A DNA stretch of 57,985 nt from Pseudomonas aestuarii (GCF_027988105.1 NZ_JAQJZJ010000017.1:1-57985); one strand, 5' to 3'; counted from the stretch's first letter, positions 1-9,170 are shown. Program-made: numbers and translations. Notes: generated by a model not told the origin, from the letters alone.

Positions 1-63
1 GGGGGGGGGGCGGCCAACCCGGCATTGCTGTTGCCCTTGCCGGAAAATTGCCCGTGAACGATG

Positions 64-91
64 AAAACGGGCGCCTAGGCGCCCGTTTTTT
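64..91. terminator. Bidirectional terminator after the sulfatase gene
   Basis: A perfect 13-bp inverted repeat centred at 76/77 (arm AAAACGGGCGCCT) is flanked by A and T runs, so it can stop transcription from both sides. It begins four bases past the sulfatase stop codon (95-97, minus strand). Confidence 0.8.
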
Positions 92-94
92 GTT

Positions 95-1639
95 TCATTG
101 CGCCTGATAGCGCATGAACTTCTCCAGCATCTGGTCGACGGTGAACGTCGCCGGGCGCTGGCGCGGCGGAAATTCCTTGAAGGTGCTGAGGAACTGCTGA
201 ACCCTGATCATCGCCGGCATGGCGACTATGGGGGCTTTCTTGTCCCACCAAACGTTGTAGCTGTTGGAGTCGGTGTCCGCGCGCTCGAACGGATCGCGCC
301 GCAGATTGAAGACTTTGGGCGCGCGCAGGTCAACGAAGGGGTCGCGCCAGACATCGAAGCGGTGCGCGCGCTGCTCGGCGAATACCACCTTCCAGTCGCC
401 ATCGCGCACGGCCAGCAGCTTGCCGTCGTCGCTGAAGTAGTAGAAATCGCTGCGCGGTGCCTTCGGCTCCTTGCCCAGCAGATACGGCAGGAAGTTGTAG
501 CCATCGAGGTGAACCTTGAAGCTCTTGCCGCCGGCCTGGTAACCCTTGAGCAGTTGTTCCTTGACGTTGGTTTCACCCACAGCCGCCATCAGGGTTGGCA
601 GCCAGTCCTGGTGCGACATGATCTCGTTGGAAACGCTGTTGGCTTTGATGTGATTCGGCCAGCGCACTACGGCAGGCACGCGGAAGCCACCTTCCCAGTT
701 GGTGTTCTTCTCGCCGCGGAACGGGGTGATGCCCGCATCCGGCCATTGGTTGAAGTGCACACCGTTGTCGGTGGAGTAGATGACGATGGTGTTGTCGGCG
801 ATGCCGAGGTCATCGAGTTTTTTCAGCAGCTGACCGACATGCCCATCGTGCTCAACCATGCCATCGTTGTAGAAGCCCTGCCCAGACTTGCCCGCCACCT
901 TCTCGCTGATGTGGGTGTAGTAGTGCATGCGCGTCGAGTTGAACCAGACGAAGAACGGCTTGTCGGCCTTGGCCGCGCGATCCATGAAGTCGAGCGAGGC
1001 ACCGAGGAACTCTTCGTCGATGGTCTCCATGCGCTTCTTGGTCAGCGGCCCGAGATCCTCGACCTTGCCATCGGCGCTGCTCCGGATCACGCCGCGCGGG
1101 CGAATAATTTTGTCGATGGCCGGATTCTTGGTCCAGTCCGGATCCTCGGGACCCTCCTCGGCGTTGAGGTGGTAGAGGTTGCCGAAAAACTCGTCGAAAC
1201 CATGGTTGGTCGGCAGGTACTCGTCGCGGTCGCCCAGGTGGTTCTTACCGAACTGCCCCGAGGTGTAGCCCAGTGGTTTGAGCAGCTCGGCCAGGGTCGG
1301 ATCTTCGGGCTTAAGGCCCACGGGCGCGCCAGGGAAACCCACCTTGGTCAATCCCGTACGTACCGGGTGCTGGCCGGTGATAAAAGCCGAGCGCCCGGCA
1401 GTGCAACTCTGCTCGCCGTAGTAGTCGGTGAACATCATGCCTTCGTTGGCAATACGGTCGATGCTGGGCGTTGGATAACCCATTAAGCCGTGACTGTACT
1501 TGCTGATATTGGTGATGCCGATGTCATCGCCAAAGATCACCACAATGTTCGGCTTGTTCGCGGCAACCGCGACCGATGCCATGCAGGCCGAAGCCAAGAG
1601 CATGACGGTGCTGCACCAGCGCTTGAGCTGTGTTCCCAT
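95..1639 (-). CDS. Exported arylsulfatase (type I sulfatase family)
   Basis: Hydrolyses sulfate esters in the periplasm or outside the cell; the substrate is unknown. The 514-residue protein starts with a Sec signal peptide ending near residue 27 (AVA-AN). It has the N-terminal metal-binding pair D38-D39 and the formylglycine motif C-T-A-G-R at residues 79-83, where the cysteine must be matured to formylglycine by a separate enzyme that is not seen here. Later motifs typical of the fold are a Gly-Lys-Asn-His stretch and a Ser-Thr-Asp-Asn-Gly stretch. The start at 1639 is preferred over an in-frame ATG 72 bases upstream because AGGGG precedes it and it begins directly with the signal peptide. 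A 48-codon gene lies 125 bp upstream on the same strand. Confidence 0.9.
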   Translation of the reverse strand: MGTQLKRWCSTVMLLASACMASVAVAANKPNIVVIFGDDIGITNISKYSHGLMGYPTPSIDRIANEGMMFTDYYGEQSCTAGRSAFITGQHPVRTGLTKVGFPGAPVGLKPEDPTLAELLKPLGYTSGQFGKNHLGDRDEYLPTNHGFDEFFGNLYHLNAEEGPEDPDWTKNPAIDKIIRPRGVIRSSADGKVEDLGPLTKKRMETIDEEFLGASLDFMDRAAKADKPFFVWFNSTRMHYYTHISEKVAGKSGQGFYNDGMVEHDGHVGQLLKKLDDLGIADNTIVIYSTDNGVHFNQWPDAGITPFRGEKNTNWEGGFRVPAVVRWPNHIKANSVSNEIMSHQDWLPTLMAAVGETNVKEQLLKGYQAGGKSFKVHLDGYNFLPYLLGKEPKAPRSDFYYFSDDGKLLAVRDGDWKVVFAEQRAHRFDVWRDPFVDLRAPKVFNLRRDPFERADTDSNSYNVWWDKKAPIVAMPAMIRVQQFLSTFKEFPPRQRPATFTVDQMLEKFMRYQAQ

Positions 1640-1763
1640 TTTGTTCACCCCTAGGGTTCTCATTCTGATTGTTGTTCGAGAGTGGCGCCGCGACTTCGCA
1701 CATAAGGGCAAGCGTAGCCGACAAGATCAGCTCGCCCAGCGCCAACGGCTGAAGCCCAGTCGG

Positions 1764-1910
1764 TCAGTAATACCTGAAGACCTCACCGATAGTGGCGACT
1801 GGAATTCCCACCGGGGGGCTGGCCACACTCATTGGGGTAGGCCGAGTGGTGAGGTAGGCAGTGCCGGCGATCAAAGCCACGGCCAGGCAGACGAGCAGGA
1901 TTGGACGCAT
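1764..1910 (-). CDS. Small 48-residue membrane-anchored peptide
   Basis: A short gene with a strong ribosome site (GGAGG, six bases before the ATG) encodes 48 residues. There is a hydrophobic N-terminal helix of about 18 residues containing a cysteine at position 8, then a Thr/Pro/Val-rich tail that ends in R-Y-Y. It could be a small inner-membrane peptide or a signal-anchored exported peptide. It lies upstream of the sulfatase on the same strand and may share its transcript. I do not recognise the family. The call rests on the ribosome site and the regular hydrophobic segment. Confidence 0.55.
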   Translation of the reverse strand: MRPILLVCLAVALIAGTAYLTTRPTPMSVASPPVGIPVATIGEVFRYY

Positions 1911-2086
1911 TGGTAACCTCCGTCATCCGGCCTTGAACCGAATGCAGTGTCTTTTGTTCTTGGAAGCTTTGATTCTGGTCGCCGCCAAGCCAGAAAACTT
2001 TGCAGATAGCGCCATAATCCATACCTGTCATACCTGCGAACAGACGTTGGTCGCCTTGCCTCACTGGATCACGCCCTCACCCTCAC

Positions 2087-2121
2087 AAAAAAAACCACCC
2101 ACCGCTTTAAGCAATGGGTGG
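2087..2121 (-). terminator. Rho-independent terminator after the dehydratase gene
   Basis: On the minus strand a CCACCCA/TGGGTGG stem with a 13-base loop is followed by eight T residues. It ends the transcript of the cupin and dehydratase genes, whose last stop is at 2250. The 339 bp between 1911 and 2249 hold nothing else I can support. Confidence 0.8.
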
Positions 2122-2249
2122 CCTGGGAATGCCCCACAAGAGGGGGACGCGTAGTGTGTACGACCCCGAGTCTGCTATCAGTTACCAAGGCTGGCTGCCA
2201 CCGCAGTACGCCCAGCCCCGGTTAGACAAAATCCTCTGCACCCTGGCTA

Positions 2250-3272
2250 TCAGCCCAGTTGCCCGGTCTCGCGCAACCAGGTTTCGGAACGGCGAAGCCC
2301 TTCCTCCAGCTTCACCTTGGGCTGGTAACCCAACAGCTTTCGCGCCTTGGCACTGGACACGCCGGCCTTGCGCGCAAACATGTACATGACATCCGGGGCC
2401 ACCTCGTTTGGTCGCCTGAACAGCGTGTTAAATCCCCAGATCATCCGGGTGAGCAGTACCGCCACTGCCAGCGGGAGGGTACGCGGCGAGCCGGTGCGAC
2501 CGGACCAGCGCCAGTGGTTGGAGAAGAAGTCCATGCAACTGACCGCCTCTTCGCCGCCGATGATGAAGATCTGCCCGCTAGCCTGAGGCAAGCCGGCCGC
2601 CAGCATCACGCCGTCAAGCAGGTCATCGACAAAGACCGGGGCAAAGATGCCGCTACCGCCGTTAGGCAGCAGCAGATTGCCGGACTTGGCCATCTTCAGC
2701 GGCTCACTGAGCCAGGCTCGCGAGCCAGGGCCATAAACATCGGCTGGCCGTATGACGGTGCAGTCGATCTCGCCAGCGGCGTGTGCCGCCAGCACCATAT
2801 GCTCGCAGGCGCCCTTGGCAACGCCGTAGCGATAGTCGGAACCGATCACCACGCCATTCTTTTCATCGGCCGCGCTGGTGTAGTCCCAGCCCATCGCCGC
2901 AATCGAGGAAAACTGCACGAAGCGCTTGGCGCCACCGGCGATGGCAGCGTCGAGACAGTTACGCACGCCAGCGACCGAGACCGCGCGATAGGCCTCCCAG
3001 GAGGCGGCCAGGGAAACGATTGCCGCCGTGTTGATGAACAACTCGCAGCCCTTGGCGTGCTCGGCCCACTGCGACGGCTGGGTCAGGTTGCCGGCAACCA
3101 CGCCGTGCGCCGGGTCGGCCTGCAGATCCATGCCGCGCACCTCGACGCCCAACGCCCGGTAGCGGTTGAGCAGCGCCCGACCGATGAAGCCGTTGGCGCC
3201 CGTGATGAATACACTGGCAGGCAGGCCCGGCGTCTGGCCATCGGCGCCGACGGGCATCTGGGTATCAGTCAT
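2250..3272 (-). CDS. NAD-dependent epimerase/dehydratase, 3-beta-HSD-like extended SDR
   Basis: A cytoplasmic NAD(P)-dependent oxidoreductase or epimerase of the extended short-chain family; substrate unknown. The 340-residue protein has the Rossmann motif G-A-N-G-F-I-G at residues 25-31, an S-S-I-A active-site serine stretch and the Y-R-Y-G-V-A-K catalytic Tyr/Lys segment. The C-terminal region resembles sterol or 3-beta-hydroxysteroid dehydrogenase relatives. The start at 3272 gives the normal family length; upstream in-frame codons would add 39 low-complexity residues that overlap the preceding gene. It lies 55 bp after the cupin gene and both precede one terminator, so they form a two-gene operon. 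Confidence 0.85.
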   Translation of the reverse strand: MTDTQMPVGADGQTPGLPASVFITGANGFIGRALLNRYRALGVEVRGMDLQADPAHGVVAGNLTQPSQWAEHAKGCELFINTAAIVSLAASWEAYRAVSVAGVRNCLDAAIAGGAKRFVQFSSIAAMGWDYTSAADEKNGVVIGSDYRYGVAKGACEHMVLAAHAAGEIDCTVIRPADVYGPGSRAWLSEPLKMAKSGNLLLPNGGSGIFAPVFVDDLLDGVMLAAGLPQASGQIFIIGGEEAVSCMDFFSNHWRWSGRTGSPRTLPLAVAVLLTRMIWGFNTLFRRPNEVAPDVMYMFARKAGVSSAKARKLLGYQPKVKLEEGLRRSETWLRETGQLG

Positions 3273-3327
3273 TTTATTGTTCTCGATCGATGCCGCGGCA
3301 GCCTGCTCGGGCTGCCGCGCCAGGTCA

Positions 3328-3840
3328 TCAGGCGCCGGTGGTGTAGTCGGGCTGCTGCGGGCGGATGTAGCGGGCCGGTTCCAGGCCACGGTCGCGGATC
3401 AGCTCGTCGATCATCCTCATGATGTCGCTGGCGTCCATCAGGCCGAGGTAGTTGCCGTCCTGGTCGAAGTTGACGTTGGCGCCATGGACGACCATGAAAG
3501 TGTCGGTGATCTCGGTATTGTCGGCCGGCACCATGAGGCTGTGGATCGAGCCACCCGGCTCGAACAGGTAGCTGCCAGCGGTCTGCGGCTGGTCGGGATA
3601 CTCAACATAGTTCCAGCAGCCAGACATGGTAAACAGGTGCACCACGCCGGTGTGGTAATGCGTGGGCAGGAGTACCCCGGGGTGAAACTTGACGCGCAGC
3701 ACCCACACGCCGCCCACCGGGTCGAGGAACAGCGGTTGTACATCGACCCCCGGAACCAGGGCGTCGTGGTAGGTAGGCAGCTCATTGGTATTGAGCGTGA
3801 GCAGGCTTTTATGATCGGCAATGATAGTTGGGAAGGCCAT
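3328..3840 (-). CDS. Cupin dioxygenase, 2,4'-dihydroxyacetophenone dioxygenase family
   Basis: Members of this family include an iron cupin that cleaves 2,4'-dihydroxyacetophenone to 4-hydroxybenzoate and formate. The 170-residue protein has the first cupin motif with an H-Y-H metal pair (P-T-H-Y-H-T-G) and a later F-E-P-G-G-S-I-H segment supplying Glu and His. The start at 3840 is chosen because GAGAACAAT precedes it, the same leader that precedes the next gene's start. It is operonic with the dehydratase. If it makes 4-hydroxybenzoate it would feed pobA at the other end of the window, but that link is inference and the true substrate may differ. It is divergent from the AraC gene at 4122. 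Confidence 0.75.
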   Translation of the reverse strand: MAFPTIIADHKSLLTLNTNELPTYHDALVPGVDVQPLFLDPVGGVWVLRVKFHPGVLLPTHYHTGVVHLFTMSGCWNYVEYPDQPQTAGSYLFEPGGSIHSLMVPADNTEITDTFMVVHGANVNFDQDGNYLGLMDASDIMRMIDELIRDRGLEPARYIRPQQPDYTTGA

Positions 3841-4121
3841 AATTGTTCTCATTGTGAGGGGATTGGCAGATTTCCGACACTGTTACTGTCGCGCTCAATC
3901 ACTCATATAGCTTTGCATATCACGCCATAAACCAGACAATTAGCGACACGCACATCCAGCGATCAGCCCTCGGGTGTAGCATCCATGTCCAAGGGTGTGG
4001 CAACACACCCGGTCGGGAGCCCGCTATTGGCAGGGCTATATTTTCAACGCCGCCGCGAGCGCAGGCCCGGATTCGTCACATCAAATCCCGGCATCCTCGC
4101 TGACTCAACTGGGCACTTGAT

Positions 4122-5180
4122 ATGACCTCCGTAGTCCGTGCCATCGCCCTTCTGGGATTTGACGAGTTCGCCTCCAGCCAGGGCCTCGACCCACGCCAAC
4201 TGCTGATGGACGTCGGGCTGCCCGTCGATACACCGGAGCGTCTGGAAAGCATGATTGCCTATTCGAGGTACATCGCGCTGCTGGATCTGTGTGCCAAGCA
4301 ATCCGGCAATCCGTTGTTCGGCCTGCAGTTCGGTCTGCATCAGGGTGCGCAGGTGCTCGGAAACCTGCTGTATATCATCCAGAACGCCAAGACCGTGCAT
4401 GAGGCGCTCAAGGCCTTGAAAACGTTTTTCCATGTCCACAGCAGCGGAGGGGAAGTCCGCCTCGAGTTCCACGGCGAGAACGCATGGCTCACCTACGATG
4501 TGACCGATGGCGATGCCACATCCGTACGGCAAGACGTCGAACTGGCCATGGGAGTGGGTACGCGTTTGATGCAAAGTCTGTTGGGCAGCCGCTGGCATCC
4601 AAGCGCTTTGCAGCTACGCCACTCCGCCGCTGCCGCACCGAGTGTCTACAGGCACCTGCTGGGTGTCACACCGCGGTTCGACAGCCAGTGCAATGCCTGG
4701 GTATTTGATGCCCGGCTGCTGGATGCGCAGCTGAGCGCTGCGGACGAACGACTCCAGCAACTGATCCAGCGCCATGTGCAAGACCTGGAGCGGATCACCC
4801 TGCAGGAGCTACCGGCTTACGTGCAGAGACTGCTATGGGACATGCTGCCCAATGGCAAGGTCACCATCGAGGACGTGGCCGGGTACATGATGATCAGTCC
4901 GCGCACGCTGCAGCGTTATCTCCTGGCGGAAGACACCGGCTTCCAGGAGCTGCTGGACAAGACCCGACAGTCGATGTCCATACGCTACATCTGCGACTCG
5001 TCGATCAGCCTGACACAACTTGCCGGGCTGCTTGGCTATGCCGAGCTCAGCACCTTCTCCCGTGCTTTTACCCGTTGGAACGGTGCAAGCCCGCGCAAGT
5101 GGAAGCAGCGTTATATCCAGGATCAGGCTGGCAGGTTGCATGCAGGAGAAGCCGCCAGCCAACAGTCACGGCCTGACTGA
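4122..5180 (+). CDS. AraC-family transcriptional regulator, first tandem copy
   Basis: A 352-residue regulator with an N-terminal arabinose-binding-type effector domain (about residues 10-200) and a C-terminal AraC double helix-turn-helix (about 255-335). The final helix region L-A-G-L-L-G-Y-A-E-L-S-T-F-S-R-A-F matches the family signature. It stands divergent from the cupin/dehydratase operon across 280 bp, so that operon is its likely target. The intergenic DNA holds a small hairpin (GGGTGT/ACACCC, 3993-4010). A close paralogue follows 108 bp downstream on the same strand. Confidence 0.88.
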   Translation: MTSVVRAIALLGFDEFASSQGLDPRQLLMDVGLPVDTPERLESMIAYSRYIALLDLCAKQSGNPLFGLQFGLHQGAQVLGNLLYIIQNAKTVHEALKALKTFFHVHSSGGEVRLEFHGENAWLTYDVTDGDATSVRQDVELAMGVGTRLMQSLLGSRWHPSALQLRHSAAAAPSVYRHLLGVTPRFDSQCNAWVFDARLLDAQLSAADERLQQLIQRHVQDLERITLQELPAYVQRLLWDMLPNGKVTIEDVAGYMMISPRTLQRYLLAEDTGFQELLDKTRQSMSIRYICDSSISLTQLAGLLGYAELSTFSRAFTRWNGASPRKWKQRYIQDQAGRLHAGEAASQQSRPD

Positions 5181-5288
5181 ATCTGGCCGTTTCACTTCGC
5201 GTCATGCATGCCCAACGATGGCATTGCAGGCTGAAATCGCCCGCTACACTTAGATGTGGCGCCGATCGACCCTATAAGAATAAAAACT

Positions 5289-6341
5289 ATGAATGTGAAC
5301 CCGTTTGTCCGTGCACTCAGTCTGTCCTGCTTCGAGGAATTTGCCTCCAGCCAGGGGCTTAACCCCGTGGAGATGCTCCGCCGCGTCTCGCTACCGGCGG
5401 AGCTCCTGCGACGGCCGGAAGGCATCCTCTCCTATCGGCGTTTCTGCGCCCTACTGGACCTCTGCGAGTTGCAATCGGGCAACCCGCTGTTCGGCCTGCA
5501 ATATGGACTGCACCAGGGTGTCAGCATCTTCGGCCCCCTGCTCTACCTGATTCGCAACGCGAAGACGGTCGGCGCCGCGCTGACAGAGCTGCGCCAGAAT
5601 TACTCACTTCAGAACGGCGCCGCAGAGGTCCGGCTCGAGCTGGAGGGCGAACTGGCCGTTCTCAGCTATCACATCATCGAGTCCGACCTGCCGGGCGTCT
5701 GTCAGGCCGAGGAACTGGCCATAGGCATCGGCGTAAAGCTGATGCGAACCCTGGTGGGCGGCAGCTGGCAGCCGGGCGCCGTGCTACTCAGGCATGCCCC
5801 GCTGACGGATCCCGCCGCCTACCGGCGCACCCTGGGCCTGATCCCGACTTTCGAGGCCAGCTGCCCCGGCCTGGTCTTCAGCTCCGACGCCCTCGACTTG
5901 CCGCTCAACTCAGCGGACGTGACGCTGCATCGGTTGCTTGAGGAACACATCGGCAACATGGAACGCCTGACCGCCGACGATTTGCCCTGCCATGTCAAAC
6001 AGCTGCTGCGCAACCTCCTGCCCAGTGGCCGCGTGACCATAGAGAAAATCGCCGACTGCATGGCCTTCAATCCGCGCGCACTACAACGCCGACTGGCTCA
6101 GGAAGGGATCTCTTTCCAGGACCTGCTCGACGAGACACGCCAATCGATGGCCCGCCACTACCTGGAAGACCCGTCGATCAGCCTGGCGCAGATGTCGGGG
6201 CTGCTCGGCTACTCCGACCTCAGTGCATTCTGCCGCGCCTTTCATCGCTGGTTCTCGGTCAGCCCCCGCGAGTGGCAGAAGCAGCACTGTCCGAACAAGC
6301 AGCCACACCTACTCAGGAGCCGCCGCTACAAGCCCAGCTGA
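5289..6341 (+). CDS. AraC-family transcriptional regulator, second tandem copy
   Basis: A 350-residue paralogue of the preceding regulator. Both share F-A-S-S-Q-G-L near the start, A-L-L-D-L-C, Q-S-G-N-P-L-F-G-L-Q and a matching C-terminal helix-turn-helix. The start at 5289 aligns with the first residues of the neighbour; an in-frame ATG 33 bases upstream is less likely. The 3' end overlaps the convergent cytochrome gene by 16 bp. The pair looks like an old tandem duplication with diverged effector domains, so each may sense a different ligand. Confidence 0.88.
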   Translation: MNVNPFVRALSLSCFEEFASSQGLNPVEMLRRVSLPAELLRRPEGILSYRRFCALLDLCELQSGNPLFGLQYGLHQGVSIFGPLLYLIRNAKTVGAALTELRQNYSLQNGAAEVRLELEGELAVLSYHIIESDLPGVCQAEELAIGIGVKLMRTLVGGSWQPGAVLLRHAPLTDPAAYRRTLGLIPTFEASCPGLVFSSDALDLPLNSADVTLHRLLEEHIGNMERLTADDLPCHVKQLLRNLLPSGRVTIEKIADCMAFNPRALQRRLAQEGISFQDLLDETRQSMARHYLEDPSISLAQMSGLLGYSDLSAFCRAFHRWFSVSPREWQKQHCPNKQPHLLRSRRYKPS

Positions 6342-8617
6342 CGCAGTACGGCGGGCAGACGAGGATCTGACGGGGCAACCTGGCGCATGCGCCTGGCGTA
6401 ACCCATCGCCCGCTCGCGATCACCCGCCGAACCGTGCAGGAAAATCAGTCCATACAGCAGGTCGGCATCATCCGGTGCCAGGGCCAGACCTGCCTCCAAT
6501 GACGCCCGGGCTTCATCCCTGCGCTGCAACTGGAGCAAAAGCAGGCCGTGGTTGTAGTGGATCCGCGGATTGTCCGGCAGCGCCTTGGCCGCCTCCCCCA
6601 TCCAGTCGACCGCTTGTCCCGGCTGGCCATGCTCGACCAGCAGCAGGGCCAGCATATAGGCGAGGTTGCCCCTGTCGCCGCCAGGCATATCCGGCAGCGC
6701 CAGGCCCTCTTTCAGCACTTGGACCGCCTCGTCCGCCCGCAGTGTGTCATTGGCCAGGGTCGCCAGGTTGACCCGCGCCGGGGCGAAATAAGGGTCCAGG
6801 CGCAAGGCAATGCGGTACTGCTCCAGGGCCTCCAGCTTGCGCTCCTCGCGCTCCAGCAGCACGGCCAGGTTAAGCCGGTTGCCTGGCAGATCGGCGTTGC
6901 CACGCAGCCTCTTCTCGTAGTCCGCCAGTGCAGTCTGGAATGCTGCCCGACGCGCTTCGGGAAGGGCGATCCGCGGAATACCGGACAAGGCCCGCAGCGC
7001 CTCATCACGCACCGCCCGGTTGTCATCGTCGAGCAGTGGCAGCAGCCGCCTGACTCGCTCTACCGGCGGCAGTTCGGCGAAAGCCGGTATCGCATAGGCG
7101 CGGACCAGTGCACTGTCCTGCTTCAGGGCGGCCTCCAGAGTCGGTATGGCCGGCGCCCCCAGGTCGGCCAACCGCTCGGCGGCGGTTGCCCGGACGATCT
7201 CGGGCTTGCCCAGATCGCCAATCACTTCGGCCAGGCGCTGCACGGCATCGCGGCTGCCCTGTCGCGCAGCGTGCAAGGCTTCACCATAGTGCGGCGGGCG
7301 GTTCGGTGCGTCGAACCAGCTGTCGATCTGGGTTGCCGCCCAGCTGGCGTCCTTGTCTTCATGGCAGCGGGTGCAGGCGTCCGGGCTGGCTGTCTTCTGC
7401 GACAGGTCCGGGCGCGGCAACCGGAAGCTGTGGTCTCGGCGCGAATCCACGCCCATGTAGGTGGTGGCGGGCATGTGGCAATTGACGCACTGCGCCCCCT
7501 GGGAACCCGGCGCATGGTGGTGGTGTTCGACGCTGTCATAGTGCTTCGCCTGCAGGCCAGGGAAGCGCGCCGACGGCTCTTGCTGGTGGCACTGGCCACA
7601 GAGTGCATTGCCCTCCAGCTTGACCAGCGAACTGTGCGGGTCATGACAGTCGGTGCAGGTAACCCCCGCGACGTACATCTTGCTTTGGGTGAACGAGCCA
7701 TACACATAGACCTCGCCCTGGATCTGCCCATCGGCGTGATAGAGATCCGGACGCAGGGTTGCCGGCAGCGCGGCATCGAGCAGCGGATGCCCGGGCTGCT
7801 GGCCCACTCCCAACCCCTGGCGGCGACTATGGCAGAAGGCGCACTGCTCGATCAGGCCCTTGCCGCCCAGTGCCTTGAAGTCGACCTTCAGGCCCATCTC
7901 GGTCGCGGAGGCGGCATTCCCGGCGGCGCCCGCCGGGTAGTTCGCCGCCCAGTCGACATGCGCCTGAGCGGGGCCGTGGCAGGCCTGGCAGCCGACAGTC
8001 TGCTCGCTCCAGGTGGTGGCAAACGTATCGGTATGGTCGTCGTAGTGCTTCTGCAGGTTGGTGGAGTGGCAGTCCGCACACATGGCGTTCCAGTTCTGGT
8101 AGCGCCCGGTCCAGTGCAATGAGTCCTCGGGCCTGAAGCGATGGCCAGGATAAAGCGAGAACCAGCGTTGACCACCTTCACCCTTCGCCCGACTGTCCCA
8201 GGCGATGGTCAGCGCCTGCAACTTGCCCCCAGGGAAGGCAACCAGGTACTGCTGCAATGGGTAGTGGCCGAAGGTGTAGCGAATCTCGAAGTCCTGCGCC
8301 TTGCCATCCGAGCCCTCGGTGTTGACCAGGAACTTGCTGTCTTGGCGAAAGAAGCGCGCCGCGACGCCGCTGTCGGAGAAACGCACACCGCCGAAGTCGC
8401 CCAGCACGTTCTGTTCATTGGCATCGCGCAGTGCCCAGGCATGGTCGGACTGAGCCCAAACCTTCGCTTGCTCGACATGGCAGCCTTGGCAACTCGCTGC
8501 CGGCGCATAGCCAGCCGCCTGCGTAGACAGCGCCGGCAGCTGCGCATCCTCGCCGTATGCGGCCAGGGCAACCAGAAGAAGCCCCCCCAGGCCAAGCAGA
8601 TATTGAAAAGCGGCCAA
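6326..8617 (-). CDS. Eight-haem c-type cytochrome with HEAT and TPR repeats
   Basis: An exported multihaem protein for periplasmic or surface electron transfer, partner unknown. The 763 residues begin with a hydrophobic signal peptide (about 1-22). Eight C-x-x-C-H motifs follow between about residues 43 and 410 (CQGCH, CADCH, CQACH, CAFCH, CTDCH, CGQCH, CVNCH, CTRCH), in a cytochrome c554-like layout. A HEAT-like helical stretch (about 420-560) and three or four tetratricopeptide repeats come last. The start is TTG at 8617, supported by GAGGAGG six bases upstream. The arrangement suggests an electron-transfer head on a protein-docking scaffold. It has no obvious link to the aromatic genes. 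Confidence 0.88.
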   Translation of the reverse strand: MAAFQYLLGLGGLLLVALAAYGEDAQLPALSTQAAGYAPAASCQGCHVEQAKVWAQSDHAWALRDANEQNVLGDFGGVRFSDSGVAARFFRQDSKFLVNTEGSDGKAQDFEIRYTFGHYPLQQYLVAFPGGKLQALTIAWDSRAKGEGGQRWFSLYPGHRFRPEDSLHWTGRYQNWNAMCADCHSTNLQKHYDDHTDTFATTWSEQTVGCQACHGPAQAHVDWAANYPAGAAGNAASATEMGLKVDFKALGGKGLIEQCAFCHSRRQGLGVGQQPGHPLLDAALPATLRPDLYHADGQIQGEVYVYGSFTQSKMYVAGVTCTDCHDPHSSLVKLEGNALCGQCHQQEPSARFPGLQAKHYDSVEHHHHAPGSQGAQCVNCHMPATTYMGVDSRRDHSFRLPRPDLSQKTASPDACTRCHEDKDASWAATQIDSWFDAPNRPPHYGEALHAARQGSRDAVQRLAEVIGDLGKPEIVRATAAERLADLGAPAIPTLEAALKQDSALVRAYAIPAFAELPPVERVRRLLPLLDDDNRAVRDEALRALSGIPRIALPEARRAAFQTALADYEKRLRGNADLPGNRLNLAVLLEREERKLEALEQYRIALRLDPYFAPARVNLATLANDTLRADEAVQVLKEGLALPDMPGGDRGNLAYMLALLLVEHGQPGQAVDWMGEAAKALPDNPRIHYNHGLLLLQLQRRDEARASLEAGLALAPDDADLLYGLIFLHGSAGDRERAMGYARRMRQVAPSDPRLPAVLRQLGL

Positions 8618-8849
8618 AGGGCCTCCTCAGGCAGTCTCAGTGATGTATTCGGCCAATACGCCGAAGCCACGCAGTCTAGCGACTGGCCGGAGAACCGGCT
8701 TGGCAGATCACGCCAGGTTTGACTACCTATAATCCTAAAAACGTTACTCCGCCGGCTGATTCACATGGCGCATACGTCGCGGTAAACCAGGCTGATCAGC
8801 AGGCGCTGCTCTCGCTGCATCGCATCTTCGCCAACTGCTGAAATTTCGC

Positions 8850-9170
8850 ATGATGCAGAGCAACAGCTTACGGGGCCTGTTTTATGCACTTGGGATTCTG
8901 CTGCCCGAGAGTTATGCCCAGCTGAGCAAAGCCATTGCGGATGCCTTCGCCGATGCAGAAAGTCAGGCGCCTCCGATATTTTTGGAGAACCTGCGCGAGC
9001 AGTGGGCGCGGCTCATTCGGAACCTGGTGCTGGCAGCGCGGGCTATCAGAACTTGGGGAGTGTCTAGAAAACCCGGGGCGATTCAATTGTTGTCAGCAGT
9101 GTGCCCATCAGTGTTTGGGCCAGATCGCATGACCCCGCGCTACCGACTCGCTCGGTCGCCTTGCGATTAG
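8850..9170 (+). pseudogene. Decayed transposase fragment, possibly IS110 family
   Basis: An open frame of 106 codons whose first 65 residues resemble the linker between the two domains of IS110-type transposases (L-R-G-L-F-Y-A-L-G-I-L-L-P near the start). It is followed by K-P-G-A-I-Q-L-L-S-A-V, similar to the P-G-I-G-x-L-x-A motif of their C-terminal half. There is no N-terminal catalytic domain and no complete C-terminus. The identification is by eye and tentative. Confidence 0.35.

Noticed and set aside
98..1486. A 462-codon open frame antisense to the sulfatase
   Set aside because: It mirrors third-position GC of the sulfatase gene, has no ribosome site and its product shows no domain. 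The opposite strand has signal peptide and catalytic motifs.
2259..3422. Long plus-strand frame opposite the dehydratase gene
   Set aside because: Shadow of a GC-rich gene; its product is Gly/His/Arg-rich with no recognisable fold.
6548..8122. A 524-codon plus-strand frame opposite the multihaem cytochrome
   Set aside because: The minus strand has eight haem motifs and a ribosome site; this frame is low-information antisense.
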